A stretch of DNA of 64,000 nucleotides from CAYTAU01 sp964442075 (GTDB lineage Bacteria; Bacteroidota; Bacteroidia; Bacteroidales; CAYTAU01), in contig CAYTWH010000011.1 of the NCBI GenBank assembly GCA_964442075.1, positions 32,311 to 96,310 of the forward strand, given 5' to 3'. Position 1 is the stretch's first letter. Each line of letters begins with the position of its first letter. A program made the position numbers and the translations under genes. Of this stretch, positions 20,267-29,500 are shown in pieces. Under the pieces are notes generated by a model. That model worked only from the letters and a program-made list of their open reading frames with translations. It was not told where the DNA came from and searched no databases.

Positions 20267-20274
20267 CAAAGATA
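20267..20274 (-). promoter_or_regulatory. Bacteroidota -7 promoter box for parE
   Basis: The minus strand reads TATCTTTG, a perfect TAnnTTTG, 25 bases before the parE ATG. A clear -33 TTTG is not visible. Confidence 0.5.
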
Positions 20275-20366
20275 GGCAATGGAAAGGCTTTAAAAGAAAT
20301 TGTAAATATTTTGTTATTAACAGAAATATAAACATATTGACAATTTGCTTGTTGATTGTTATTAGT

Positions 20367-20475
20367 CATTATCTCATTAAATCATTATCTCATTAAATCA
20401 TTATCTCATTAAATCATTCTATCATTATCTCATTAAATCATTCTATCATTATCTCATTAAATCATTCTATCATTA
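20367..20475. repeat. Short tandem repeat array running into the assembly gap
   Basis: A 16-base unit 'attatctcattaaatc' occurs three times, then a 24-base unit (the same plus 'attctatc') repeats until the Ns begin. True copy number is unknown because assembly stops here. It is too short, too AT-rich and lacks unique spacers, so it is not CRISPR. The 20243-20669 interval holds this array, the gap, short direct repeats and the parE promoter, with no gene visible. Confidence 0.95.
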
Positions 20476-20575
20476 NNNNNNNNNNNNNNNNNNNNNNNNN
20501 NNNNNNNNNNNNNNNNNNNNNNNNNNNNNNNNNNNNNNNNNNNNNNNNNNNNNNNNNNNNNNNNNNNNNNNNNNN
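20476..20575. other. Scaffold gap of 100 Ns
   Basis: Exactly 100 Ns, the usual arbitrary size for a gap of unknown length. The real distance between parE and the orphan gene is therefore not known. Confidence 0.99.
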
Positions 20576-20608
20576 CGATGTCGAAAACCAAAAATTCGAT
20601 GTCGAAAA
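20576..20608. repeat. Direct repeat of CGATGTCGAAAA after the gap
   Basis: Two copies of 'cgatgtcgaaaa' start at 20576 and at about 20597, probably the visible end of a second repeat array hidden by the gap. Confidence 0.6.
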
Positions 20609-20669
20609 GTCATTTAAAACTATGTCTATTTTTTATAAATCTAAATATTAATCATTAACAATTATTATT

Positions 20670-21272
20670 ATGAGCAAATACGGTAGTTTTATTCCAAGTA
20701 ACAAATTGAAATTTGCAGCATGGCTGCTTAATTTTATGAAAAAATTGGTTGAATATGTAAACCATTATGGTATTAATGAGGAAGAAATAAAAACTGCACA
20801 AGTACCGGCAGATGAATATCAGGGCGATATGACAACAGAGCGGGAAATTTTAAACAAAAAGCGGGCACAATTTAAAAAAACAGCCAAAGACCGAAAAGAA
20901 ATAGAGGCTATAGTGCGCAAAATGGCACAAACTATTAAATCGAGTCTCGACTATGACGAAGAAATAGGGCGAGAATTTGATATAATAGGTACCCATAAAG
21001 AAATTGACGAAGATAATGCTATGCCTGTACTGGAATTACAACAAGTGCCACATGGCTGGGAATTGAGTTTTGGGCTTGAAGATTATTTTGATGGCGTAAA
21101 CATTTATCGCCAACGCCCCAACGAAACCGACTTTTCGTATCTGGCTACCGACACCCACAGCCCTTATGTAGACAACGAAGCTATGGTAAACGGCACACAG
21201 TATTGTGCATATTTTATTATTGGCGATACTGAAGTAGGCAAACGTAGTGCAATTATGCAAGTTTCTATTTAG
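20670..21272 (+). CDS. Hypothetical protein with helical N-terminus and FnIII-like C-terminus
   Basis: 200 residues, no signal peptide, not recognised as a named family. The N-terminal 100 residues are strongly helical and charged ('LLNFMKKLVEYVNHYGINEE', 'RKEIEAIVRKMAQTIKSS'). The last 80 residues look like a beta-sandwich of fibronectin III type ('PHGWELSFGLEDYFDGVNIY', 'SPYVDNEAMVNGTQYCAYF'). Its base composition is visibly richer in G and C than its neighbours, and it lies directly beside repeat arrays and a gap, so it may be acquired. Function unknown. Confidence 0.6.
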   Translation: MSKYGSFIPSNKLKFAAWLLNFMKKLVEYVNHYGINEEEIKTAQVPADEYQGDMTTEREILNKKRAQFKKTAKDRKEIEAIVRKMAQTIKSSLDYDEEIGREFDIIGTHKEIDEDNAMPVLELQQVPHGWELSFGLEDYFDGVNIYRQRPNETDFSYLATDTHSPYVDNEAMVNGTQYCAYFIIGDTEVGKRSAIMQVSI

Positions 21273-21327
21273 AATTTTTACAAGTTATTCTTACAAGTTT
21301 TAAAAAGTTTGAAAAGCTTATTAAAAT

Positions 21328-21360
21328 AAACCTTCAAGGTTTTTGAAACCTTGAAGGTTT
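21328..21360. repeat. Perfect palindromic repeat, 15-bp arms
   Basis: AAACCTTCAAGGTTT (21328-21342) and AAACCTTGAAGGTTT (21346-21360) are exact inverted repeats with a three-base loop. It belongs to the AACCT(n)AGGTT palindrome style common in Bacteroidota intergenic DNA and also seen inside the next gene at 22083-22111. Confidence 0.85.
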
Positions 21361-21388
21361 GAATTATGGTAATTTTTTATTACCTTTG
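21358..21388 (+). promoter_or_regulatory. Bacteroidota-type promoter of the T9SS gene
   Basis: TTTG at 21358-21361 and TACCTTTG at 21381-21388 are separated by 19 bases, an ideal -33/-7 pair, 36 bases before the ATG at 21425. The -33 box overlaps the last three bases of the palindromic repeat. Confidence 0.7.
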
Positions 21389-21424
21389 GGAAATAAACGG
21401 TTTATTTAATTAAAAATATATGAT

Positions 21425-22210
21425 ATGAAAAAACTAATCTTTACTTTATCAATTTTATTAGCAGTATTGATGAGCAAAGCTCAGATATATGCAGAATTTC
21501 ACTGGGGTTATCCACAATGTTCCGAAGAAACATTAACATTTACTGATTGGAGCACTGGTGACCCAGCTGATCATTGGGAATGGTTTGTCGACAATAATCC
21601 AGAGGGAACTAATTCGCCTGTATTTATATATAATTTTCCTCAAGTATTAACTCAAACTAATTTTGATATTAAATTATATGTTGAGTCTGGCCCGGAGGCA
21701 GACAGTATTACTCATACTGTTACTATCTACCCCTTACCAATTGTTGACTTGGGTGCAGATGATACTATTTGTGCAGGTGAAACAATTACGCTTGATGCAG
21801 GAGCATACCAGAGTTATATTTGGTCAACAACTGCGATTACTCAAACAGTTTGTATAGATTCTGCAGGAACAGGCATAGGAACAGTTTCAGTTTATGTAAC
21901 AGTAACAGATATAACTCCATGTTTAGGTACAGATACAATAAATATTACTTTCGAAGATTGTGTAGGGATAAAAGAAATCAAATATGATATGATTAACATC
22001 TTCCCCAACCCCACAACAGGCAAAATAAGTGTGGAGGCAGAAGGCATAGAGAGTATTGAGGTTTTTGATATTACAGGAAAACACCTAACAGGTTTTGAAA
22101 ACCTGTCAGGTCTTAAAGAGCTTGACCTAAGAACCCAGCCAAAAGGAATTTATATTATAAAAATAAGAACAAGCAAAGGTGTGGCGGTAGAGAAGGTTGT
22201 AAAAGAGTAG
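21425..22210 (+). CDS. Secreted protein with T9SS type A sorting domain
   Basis: 261 residues: signal peptide (KKLIFTLSILLAVLMSKAQ), a PKD-like segment with 'VDLGADDTICAGETITLDAG', common in Bacteroidota adhesins, and a C-terminal sorting domain beginning 'NIFPNPTTGKISVEAEG' and ending 'IRTSKGVAVEKVVKE'. It should be exported by Sec, then by the type IX system, and anchored at the surface or released. Binding partner unknown. A palindromic repeat is embedded in frame inside the sorting domain (residues about 220-229). Confidence 0.85.
   Translation: MKKLIFTLSILLAVLMSKAQIYAEFHWGYPQCSEETLTFTDWSTGDPADHWEWFVDNNPEGTNSPVFIYNFPQVLTQTNFDIKLYVESGPEADSITHTVTIYPLPIVDLGADDTICAGETITLDAGAYQSYIWSTTAITQTVCIDSAGTGIGTVSVYVTVTDITPCLGTDTINITFEDCVGIKEIKYDMINIFPNPTTGKISVEAEGIESIEVFDITGKHLTGFENLSGLKELDLRTQPKGIYIIKIRTSKGVAVEKVVKE
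22083..22111. repeat. Palindromic repeat inside a T9SS coding sequence
   Basis: ACCTAACAGGTTTT (22083-22096) and AAAACCTGTCAGGT (22098-22111) pair with one mismatch and a one-base centre. It encodes 'LTGFENLSGL' in frame within the sorting domain. Confidence 0.85.
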
Positions 22211-22212
22211 AA

Positions 22213-22243
22213 AGCCCCACCCAGCCTCCCCAAAATGGGGAGG
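22213..22243 (+). repeat. Palindromic CCTCCCC-type repeat after the T9SS gene
   Basis: CCTCCCCA (22225-22232) and TGGGGAGG (22236-22243) with loop AAA, preceded by 'agccccacccag'. Same family as the repeat after purA. Confidence 0.7.
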
Positions 22244-22283
22244 AGTAAAAAAGTGTAACAATAAAAGTCGTGTTCCAACTAAT

Positions 22284-23540
22284 TTACATCTCTTTAATAA
22301 TAAGCTTACGCAACATATTTAAAGCCGTAACTGATGTTTTTCTAATATTTCGTTCTCTGTTATCTCCAAAAAGAAAACTCTCTGATATTACTTTATTATT
22401 AGAGCAAACTGCAATCCATGTTGTACCTACGGGTTTTTCGTTTGTGCCTCCATCGGGTCCTGCAATTCCCGATGTTGCAATACTATAATCGGTATTGTAT
22501 AATTTCATAATTCCAGTTGCCATTTTTTCTACCACTTGCTTGCTAACTGCTCCGTATTTAATAATATCGTTTTCGGGAACCTTAAGTATGTTTTGTTTTA
22601 TTTCATTAGAATAAGCCACTACGCTGCCTGTAAAGTATAAAGAGCTACCGGGAACAGAGGTAAGTAATTGTGCAATATTACCACCTGTACAACTTTCGGC
22701 TGTTGATATTGTTTTATTATACTGTTTGGCTATTTTTCCTACAGATTCCTCAATTTTTTCTTCATCATACCCATAAATATATTCGGGAATTATTTTATTG
22801 AGTTTTTCAATTTCTTCTTCAATATTTTTTCTTATTTGTTCTTCATTTTCACCTTCAGCACTTAATCGTAACCGAATAATACCGGGTTGAGGTAGATATG
22901 CCAGTTTTATATTTTTTTCTTTTAAACCTTCTTCCCATTCTTCAAGTATCTCCGCTAATTTTGCCTCAAACGAACCTTGTGTCATAACAACTTTATGCAC
23001 TATAACCTTAGAGTTGAATTTTGTTTTTAACTTAGGTAAAATATGGTTTAACATTAAGGTTTTCATTTCAAATGGAACTCCTGGTATTGAAACAAAAATT
23101 GTGTCTTGTTTTTCAAACCACATTCCAGGGGCTGTACCTTCTGAATTGGTCAGTAATTTGCAATTTTCAGGCACCATTGCCTGTTCTCTGTTGTTTTTAT
23201 TAATTTCAGTTATTCCTCTTTGCTTGAGTAAAAACTTAATATTCTCAAGCGATTTTTCAGAAAGCACAAGTTTAGTCTCAAAATACTCGCATAAAACATT
23301 TTTTGTAATATCATCTTTTGTAGGACCTAATCCTCCTGTAATAATTACAAGCCCTGCCCTATTTTGCGCATCCGATAATGCCTGTAAAATATGTTCATGT
23401 TTATCTGAAACAGATGTGATCTGATATATTTTTATTCCAACATTATTTAAGTGTTGAGCTATCCATGCAGAATTTGTGTCAACTATTTGACCAATTAAGA
23501 TCTCATCTCCTATTGTTATTATTTCTGCGGTGTTTTTCAT
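22284..23540 (-). CDS. cinA: CinA-family protein (MoaB-like domain plus nicotinamide-nucleotide amidase)
   Basis: 418 residues. The N-terminal molybdopterin-binding-like domain shows 'IGDEILIGQIVDTNSAWIA' and 'VIITGGLGPTKDDITK'; the C-terminal PncC domain shows 'TISTAESCTGGNIAQLLTSV' and 'TSGIAGPDGGTNEKPVGTTW'. It recycles NMN or acts on ADP-ribose-type compounds; the competence link known in other phyla is not implied here. Confidence 0.94.
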   Translation of the reverse strand: MKNTAEIITIGDEILIGQIVDTNSAWIAQHLNNVGIKIYQITSVSDKHEHILQALSDAQNRAGLVIITGGLGPTKDDITKNVLCEYFETKLVLSEKSLENIKFLLKQRGITEINKNNREQAMVPENCKLLTNSEGTAPGMWFEKQDTIFVSIPGVPFEMKTLMLNHILPKLKTKFNSKVIVHKVVMTQGSFEAKLAEILEEWEEGLKEKNIKLAYLPQPGIIRLRLSAEGENEEQIRKNIEEEIEKLNKIIPEYIYGYDEEKIEESVGKIAKQYNKTISTAESCTGGNIAQLLTSVPGSSLYFTGSVVAYSNEIKQNILKVPENDIIKYGAVSKQVVEKMATGIMKLYNTDYSIATSGIAGPDGGTNEKPVGTTWIAVCSNNKVISESFLFGDNRERNIRKTSVTALNMLRKLIIKEM

Positions 23541-23558
23541 TTTCGTTTCACAATATAT

Positions 23559-24794
23559 TTATTTCAATTTCCCCAATGCATTCAACCTCTCTAACAAAGG
23601 CGGATGCGAATAATGAAAGAATACATATAATGGATGTGGTGTAAGATTACTTAAATTTTTTACCGATAATTTTTTTAATGCCGATGCCAGATATTCTGCA
23701 TTGTAATTATCGCCTGCAAACTTATCTGCTGCGTATTCATTCTTTCTTGATAATATATTCATGCCTAAACCTATAATTGTTGATATTGGGCTATATAAAA
23801 TCCCAAAAGCAATTAAGCCAATATGAAAACTTGCCTGATCAACTCCCAATGCTTTTGATAGCACAGGATTTCCAATAAATATTGACAAAATAAATAATGT
23901 AATACCTGTTTGTATTATTGAAATTAGCATTGACGAAAAAATATGTTTCTTTTTATAATGACCTATTTCGTGTGCCAATACTGCAACAATCTCGTTTACC
24001 TCCATATCGTTTATTAAAGTATCGTACAACACTATTCTCTTTTTTGGTCCTATACCCGAAAAATAAGCATTTGCTTTTGTTGATCTTTTTGAACCATCAA
24101 TTTTAAAAATATTATCAAGTTTAAATCCTACTTTTTTACTGAATTTTTCAATTTCCTGACGCAATTCACCGTCTTCAAGTGGTGTTTGCTTATTGAATAA
24201 TGGAACTATTATTGATGAATAAAACATTGTCATAAATATCATAAAAACAGTAATTGCTCCCCATGCGTATATCCAAAACATTTCTTCGGTAACATTATAA
24301 AACCATATTAGTAAAGCGAGTAAACCACCACCTATTATAGCTCCAAGGACCCATCCTTTTAGTTTGTCGAGAATAAAGGTTTTAACAGTAGTTTTATTGA
24401 ACCCGAATTTTTCTTCAATTACAAAAGTTCCGTAAATTGAAAAAGGTGTAGTTAATATATCAGATGCAAATACAATAATACCAAAAAATAATAGTGCAAT
24501 TAAAATGTAGTTATCTGTTACATTCCTTGATATATTATCAACAAAAGCAAAGCCATCGAGGAATAACATTAATAGCATTAGTAAAATACTAAAAGAACTT
24601 GTTAAAAGTGAAAATCTATGATTTACTTTTTCATATTCCTGTTGCTTTTTATATTTTTCGGCATCATAAATACCTTTTAATACTTCGGGTAGTATATTGC
24701 TCCATCGGGTAGTATTAAGGTAATCTAAAAACCTTTCGAGCAAATATTCCAATACAATAATTACTACTATAACATAAAAAACAGTTTCGATCAT
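23559..24794 (-). CDS. M48 (Ste24/CAAX protease 1-like) membrane metallopeptidase
   Basis: 411 residues with about seven membrane segments. 'VAVLAHEIGHYKKKH' is the HEXXH zinc motif, and 'RKNEYAADKFAG' supplies the distal Glu. 'ANAYFSGIGPKKRIVLYD' before the motif is typical of the family. It would cleave membrane or misfolded proteins at the inner membrane. It lies 18 bases upstream of cinA on the same strand and is probably co-transcribed with it. Confidence 0.93.
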   Translation of the reverse strand: MIETVFYVIVVIIVLEYLLERFLDYLNTTRWSNILPEVLKGIYDAEKYKKQQEYEKVNHRFSLLTSSFSILLMLLMLFLDGFAFVDNISRNVTDNYILIALLFFGIIVFASDILTTPFSIYGTFVIEEKFGFNKTTVKTFILDKLKGWVLGAIIGGGLLALLIWFYNVTEEMFWIYAWGAITVFMIFMTMFYSSIIVPLFNKQTPLEDGELRQEIEKFSKKVGFKLDNIFKIDGSKRSTKANAYFSGIGPKKRIVLYDTLINDMEVNEIVAVLAHEIGHYKKKHIFSSMLISIIQTGITLFILSIFIGNPVLSKALGVDQASFHIGLIAFGILYSPISTIIGLGMNILSRKNEYAADKFAGDNYNAEYLASALKKLSVKNLSNLTPHPLYVFFHYSHPPLLERLNALGKLK

Positions 24795-24861
24795 TTTATA
24801 ATTTTTAGGTCGGTAAAATTATTATTAGTTTTCAGAATAATCAAAATTCGGGGAGATATAA

Positions 24862-24894
24862 AAAAATGCCGTTTACCTTTTCAGGTTCACGGCA
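24862..24894 (-). terminator. Rho-independent terminator of the 24986-26461 gene
   Basis: On the minus strand TGCCGT..ACCT/AGGT..ACGGCA folds as a nested hairpin (24867-24894) and is followed by a T-run at 24866-24860. It lies about 90 bases after the stop. Confidence 0.75.
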
Positions 24895-24985
24895 CAGGTT
24901 AATTATTAATAATTAGTCAAATATACTAATTATTTTTTAATAATGCAAATTTATTTCAAAGTATTTTTTTATATTATGTTATGTT

Positions 24986-26461
24986 TTAATAAAATGTTGG
25001 CAAAAATTGAAGTAATATTATTGATTGTGTTGATTTTAAATCAAAATAATTAACTTTTTTAGTTCTTTTTCCTTTATTATAGTTTTTTCCATAATGTTCT
25101 TCTCTATGTTCTATAATTTCATTATTTTCCGACAACAACATTTCCCATAAAGAATTTCTTAGTTTAATAATATCTTTATTATATTTTCCCAAAAAGCAAA
25201 ATCCACCGGATAATACTGAAGAAGACATATCGGAAGGAGCATATCCAAAACCTTTGCCATGATATCCGTACCTGTACCAACCATTTGAACCATCATAATA
25301 ATTTGCGAATAATGGCTTTTTGTAATCACCATTAAAAACTTTATAAATAAACTGGTTTGATAAATATTTTAAAGTTGATGAATCGGGAAATGATTTATTA
25401 AATACAGTACTATATTCATAAATAGATTCAAAAAAATTCACAAATCTACGTGCATGACTTAAATCCCAGCCAATTTTCTTTATTTTTAGTTTATCAGATT
25501 CTAATGGAAAAGTATCACATTCGCAATTACCATAAGCATTATCTTCATGGTCAATCCATGCTTTATTGTCAAAATCGTAAGCAAAAATCTTATTCCCGTT
25601 AAAATCTGCTAATTTTGCTTTATTCATTCGTTTTTCTACAAATTTTAAAGAAAAATTCAGATATTCAATAAACTGAGTTTTTAAATCATCATCAATTACT
25701 ACAATTTCAGGATTAAGTTTATTTGCCATTAATATTTCTGCAACACCTGCTATTAACCACATATCACTATCTGTAACTGAACGACAATATGATATTTTTC
25801 CTCTAAATTTGTTCTTTGCTTTCAACTGTAATAACTCATAATGATTGTATGTTCCCTTAATGCATCCCCATCCCCTTATTTGAAACATTCCATCTTTATT
25901 AAAAATTATTCTCTTATAAAAATCGTTAACTAAAAACTCAGGATATACTTTTAATAATGAATCAATATTCTTATATTCACCAAGCATTTTCATTTCAATA
26001 AAATGGTGTATTGATCGTGATAAAACATAACTAAACTGTGTAGTATATAATGTCTGTTCATTTTTAAAAGTAATATTTTCAAGAGTATAATCATTTAACC
26101 ATACCATACATGAGTTATCCAATATTACAGTATCAATTCTCCCTGTATAATTAATATACATAGTATCTACTTTTTCTAAAAACTTGTATGCGTTCAAATA
26201 CAGCATAGCCAAACTATCTAAAATTGCATATTGTTTGCTGTTAAATGCTCCTTCAAGTAATGGGTTTGTCAATGTTTGAATATCATATAATTTCGTTTTT
26301 GCTTTTCCGTTTATATAATTTTCAAAAAAAGGATATTGAACATTAAATACTTTGTGTACCAAATTGTTTATCTCAACACTATCAATTTTGTTAACGGTAG
26401 TTTGAGCAGTCGAACTAAAAATAAATGCAGATAAGATTATTAAAAATAAAATAGTTTTCAT
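24986..26461 (-). CDS. Secreted hypothetical protein
   Basis: 491 residues with a clear signal peptide (KTILFLIILSAFIFSSTAQ). I do not recognise the family. The body is mainly helical with paired 'W' and 'H' rich segments ('IRGWGCIKGTYNHYE', 'DSDMWLIAGVAEILMANK', 'IGWDLSHARRFVNFFES', 'YRYGYHGKGFGYAPSDM'), which could suit an alpha/alpha-toroid enzyme, but catalytic residues cannot be assigned. No T9SS tail. It is followed by its own terminator and lies downstream of the large T9SS gene. Confidence 0.65.
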   Translation of the reverse strand: MKTILFLIILSAFIFSSTAQTTVNKIDSVEINNLVHKVFNVQYPFFENYINGKAKTKLYDIQTLTNPLLEGAFNSKQYAILDSLAMLYLNAYKFLEKVDTMYINYTGRIDTVILDNSCMVWLNDYTLENITFKNEQTLYTTQFSYVLSRSIHHFIEMKMLGEYKNIDSLLKVYPEFLVNDFYKRIIFNKDGMFQIRGWGCIKGTYNHYELLQLKAKNKFRGKISYCRSVTDSDMWLIAGVAEILMANKLNPEIVVIDDDLKTQFIEYLNFSLKFVEKRMNKAKLADFNGNKIFAYDFDNKAWIDHEDNAYGNCECDTFPLESDKLKIKKIGWDLSHARRFVNFFESIYEYSTVFNKSFPDSSTLKYLSNQFIYKVFNGDYKKPLFANYYDGSNGWYRYGYHGKGFGYAPSDMSSSVLSGGFCFLGKYNKDIIKLRNSLWEMLLSENNEIIEHREEHYGKNYNKGKRTKKVNYFDLKSTQSIILLQFLPTFY

Positions 26462-26569
26462 TGTGTAAAGATTAATTTTCTGAATTAATACTGATAATAG
26501 GTCAATTGAGCATCTTTGTTCAAATAATTAAAATTGCATTTAATACATCTTCTATTAGCAATACTCCAT

Positions 26570-29500
26570 TTATTTTATGATAATCTTTTCGGTAGTTGTA
26601 AAATCATCAATTTTAATGCTAATAAAATACATTCCTTTTGCCCTATCACTCATGTCTATTTTATGATATATCCCTGAATTAAGAATATCAATTTTATTAT
26701 TTAAAATAATTTTTCCTGTAATATCAGTAATTGTATATAATACCTCATTAGCTTTTATATTTTCAGCTTGTATATAGAAATATTCATTTGCAGGGTTAGG
26801 GAATATTTTTAAACTTTGTAAATCTTCATTTTCATTAACATTTAAACCAAATATTACAGTTAAAATAATTGTATCTGCATCGGTACAAGTATTAGTACTT
26901 GATGCTTCTACCCAGAAAGGATGGTCTCCAACCCCAAGAGAATCACCCCCTACCACAATCATTGAATTTGTTGAGCCCGTATTCCATAAATAAGTATCAA
27001 AATTTCCCCCTGCACCTATAATCACAGTTTGGTCTGTTGTAATTATAAAGTCACTTCCCAAATCAACATAAGGAGTAGGTAATATTGTTATAAATGCAGA
27101 ATCACTTACAACACAGCCTCCATTTGAAGTAACTGTTACTGAATATAATCCTGTTTGTTCTACCATTAATAAACTATCGGTATAAGTTGTATCAGACCAT
27201 TGATAAATTGCATGACCACCTCCTGCATTTAAATATTGATCACGACACATATCTGCATCGCCACCCAAATCTAAATCAGGCATAGAATTATAAACTACTA
27301 AAACACTATCTGCACCTATACAGGTCGCATTAGTAACTGTAAGGTAATATGTTGTTGTAAAGAAAGGATTAACATAAATTGTATCGTTTGATTGTGCATT
27401 GCTCCAATGATAAGTAATAGCATCATCGCATTGAGCAACTATCATTAGTGTATCACCTTCGCAAATACTTGTATCATTAACAAGATCAATATCAGGTAAA
27501 GGTAATACTTCAACATAAGCTGTATCATACGCAGTACAGGCATTTGTATCAAGATAATAATAAACCAGTTCGTGTATTCCCACTCCTGCAAGAGCTGGGT
27601 TAAAAATGCTATCAGTAATATTTCCTCCTGTATAATATCCACCTGATAAACTTGCCGATAATGTATCGCTATCATGATTCAGGCAATACCAGTTATCATA
27701 TCCTGTAAAAGAAACATCAATAACAGGTTTAATAATTACAGAACTTGTATCATAACTCGAGCATCCGTTTGAATCTGTATATTGATATATTACATCATGA
27801 ATACCGGAAGTAAACATTGTTGCATAAAAGATGCTATCAATTATTCCTGTATTAAGATACGTGCCTCCGGCAGGAACACCGATTAATGTATCGGGAAAAG
27901 CTGTATTACAATATTCTGTTTCTAATCCGCTAAAACTTACTCCTGTTGGAATTGGATTAACATCTACAAAAATTGTATCTACAGAAATGCAACCAAATGA
28001 GTTCATTATCCAGCCTGAATAACTTGTATTTGTTGTGGGCTGCACAAAAATAGTAGTATTTATTTCTGTTATTGGAGGAAACCATCCGTAAATACCAAAA
28101 TCGCCGGTAATGGTAACAGGTATTGAATCACCAAGGCATATACTTGTGTCACTGCCAACACTTACAAATGGTAAGTCATATACTGTTGTATAATTTGTAT
28201 CTGTGTTGTAACATCCATATTTATCAGTATACTCATAAACAATCTGATGATAACCACTACCTGCTATATCTGGGTAAAACACATAGTCATTCATTCCGGG
28301 TCCATAGTAATTCCCATCTTGAGGCATTCCCCATAAAGTATCTTGTATATCGTTAATGCAATATTCTGTTTCAAGTCCAGTAACAGTAAGCGATGGTAAA
28401 GTATGACCTTCAAATTGCTGGGAATAACTATTTGTACATCCGTTCGCGTTTGTATAAGTATAACTTATTGTATGAATACCAACAATTCCTGTAGGATTGA
28501 GAATACTATCTGTCATTCCTGAACCTGAAAATATGCCACCAACAGGAAGACCATGTAATGTATCATTAGGAGAATCTACACAATATGCTGTATCAAGTCC
28601 AGCAAATACAACAACAGGTAAAGGATTAACTGTAAGTATTCCTATGCTGCTTGTATCATAGCCACAAGTGTTGCTTGCAATACAAATATAATCTCCTGCA
28701 TCTGCCAAAATAATTGAAGGTATGGAATATGTATCACTTGTTGCACCTAAAATATCTGATGTATTAAGTTGCCACTGATATGTTATTGGTAGGGTTGCAT
28801 TTGCAGCAATTGTAAATATAACAGATTCCAATTCGCATTTTGTTGAATCTAAAGGATGTAATGTAATAGTTGGCTTTTGATGTACAGTAAGTTTTGCCTG
28901 ATTGCTTTCTACTGTTCCTACTGCATTTGTAATTAAACATTTATAATAACCATCATCAGAAGGTGTAACTCCATTTATTGTAATAAAAGTATCGATAGCT
29001 CCTGTAATATCAACTCCATCTAATTGCCATTGATATGTAAAAGGAGGTGTTCCAACAACGCCAACAGTAAAAGTTGCAGTATCGTAAATACAAACATCTT
29101 GCGTTACAGGGTCTAAAATAACTATAGGTGCACTCATTAATCTTGCAAAATATTCACTTGGTTTATTTCCTGCATTTGCAAAAGCACCGCCAACATGCAT
29201 TTCGTATCCTTGTTGTTTAAGTGCGTAAACATTATCATCCGTTCCATCACCAAGGGCTGTCCATACAGAACCATCATACATAGCGATATTGCTTGATGCA
29301 ACACCATCTACAGTTGTGAAATTGCCTCCTATATATAAGTCGCTACCGTCAAGCTCTAAGCTAAATATATTTCCATCTGCTCCTCCTCCTAAAGCTCTAA
29401 AAGCAGAGCCATCCCATTTTGTAATATGATTTACTGTTGTTGCTCCTCCTGTAGTAAATTCGCCACAAGCATAAAATGCCGTACCATCTGCAATAATATC

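Noticed and set aside
20367..20475. CRISPR array
   Set aside because: The units are contiguous low-complexity tandem repeats without unique spacers and no cas genes are present.
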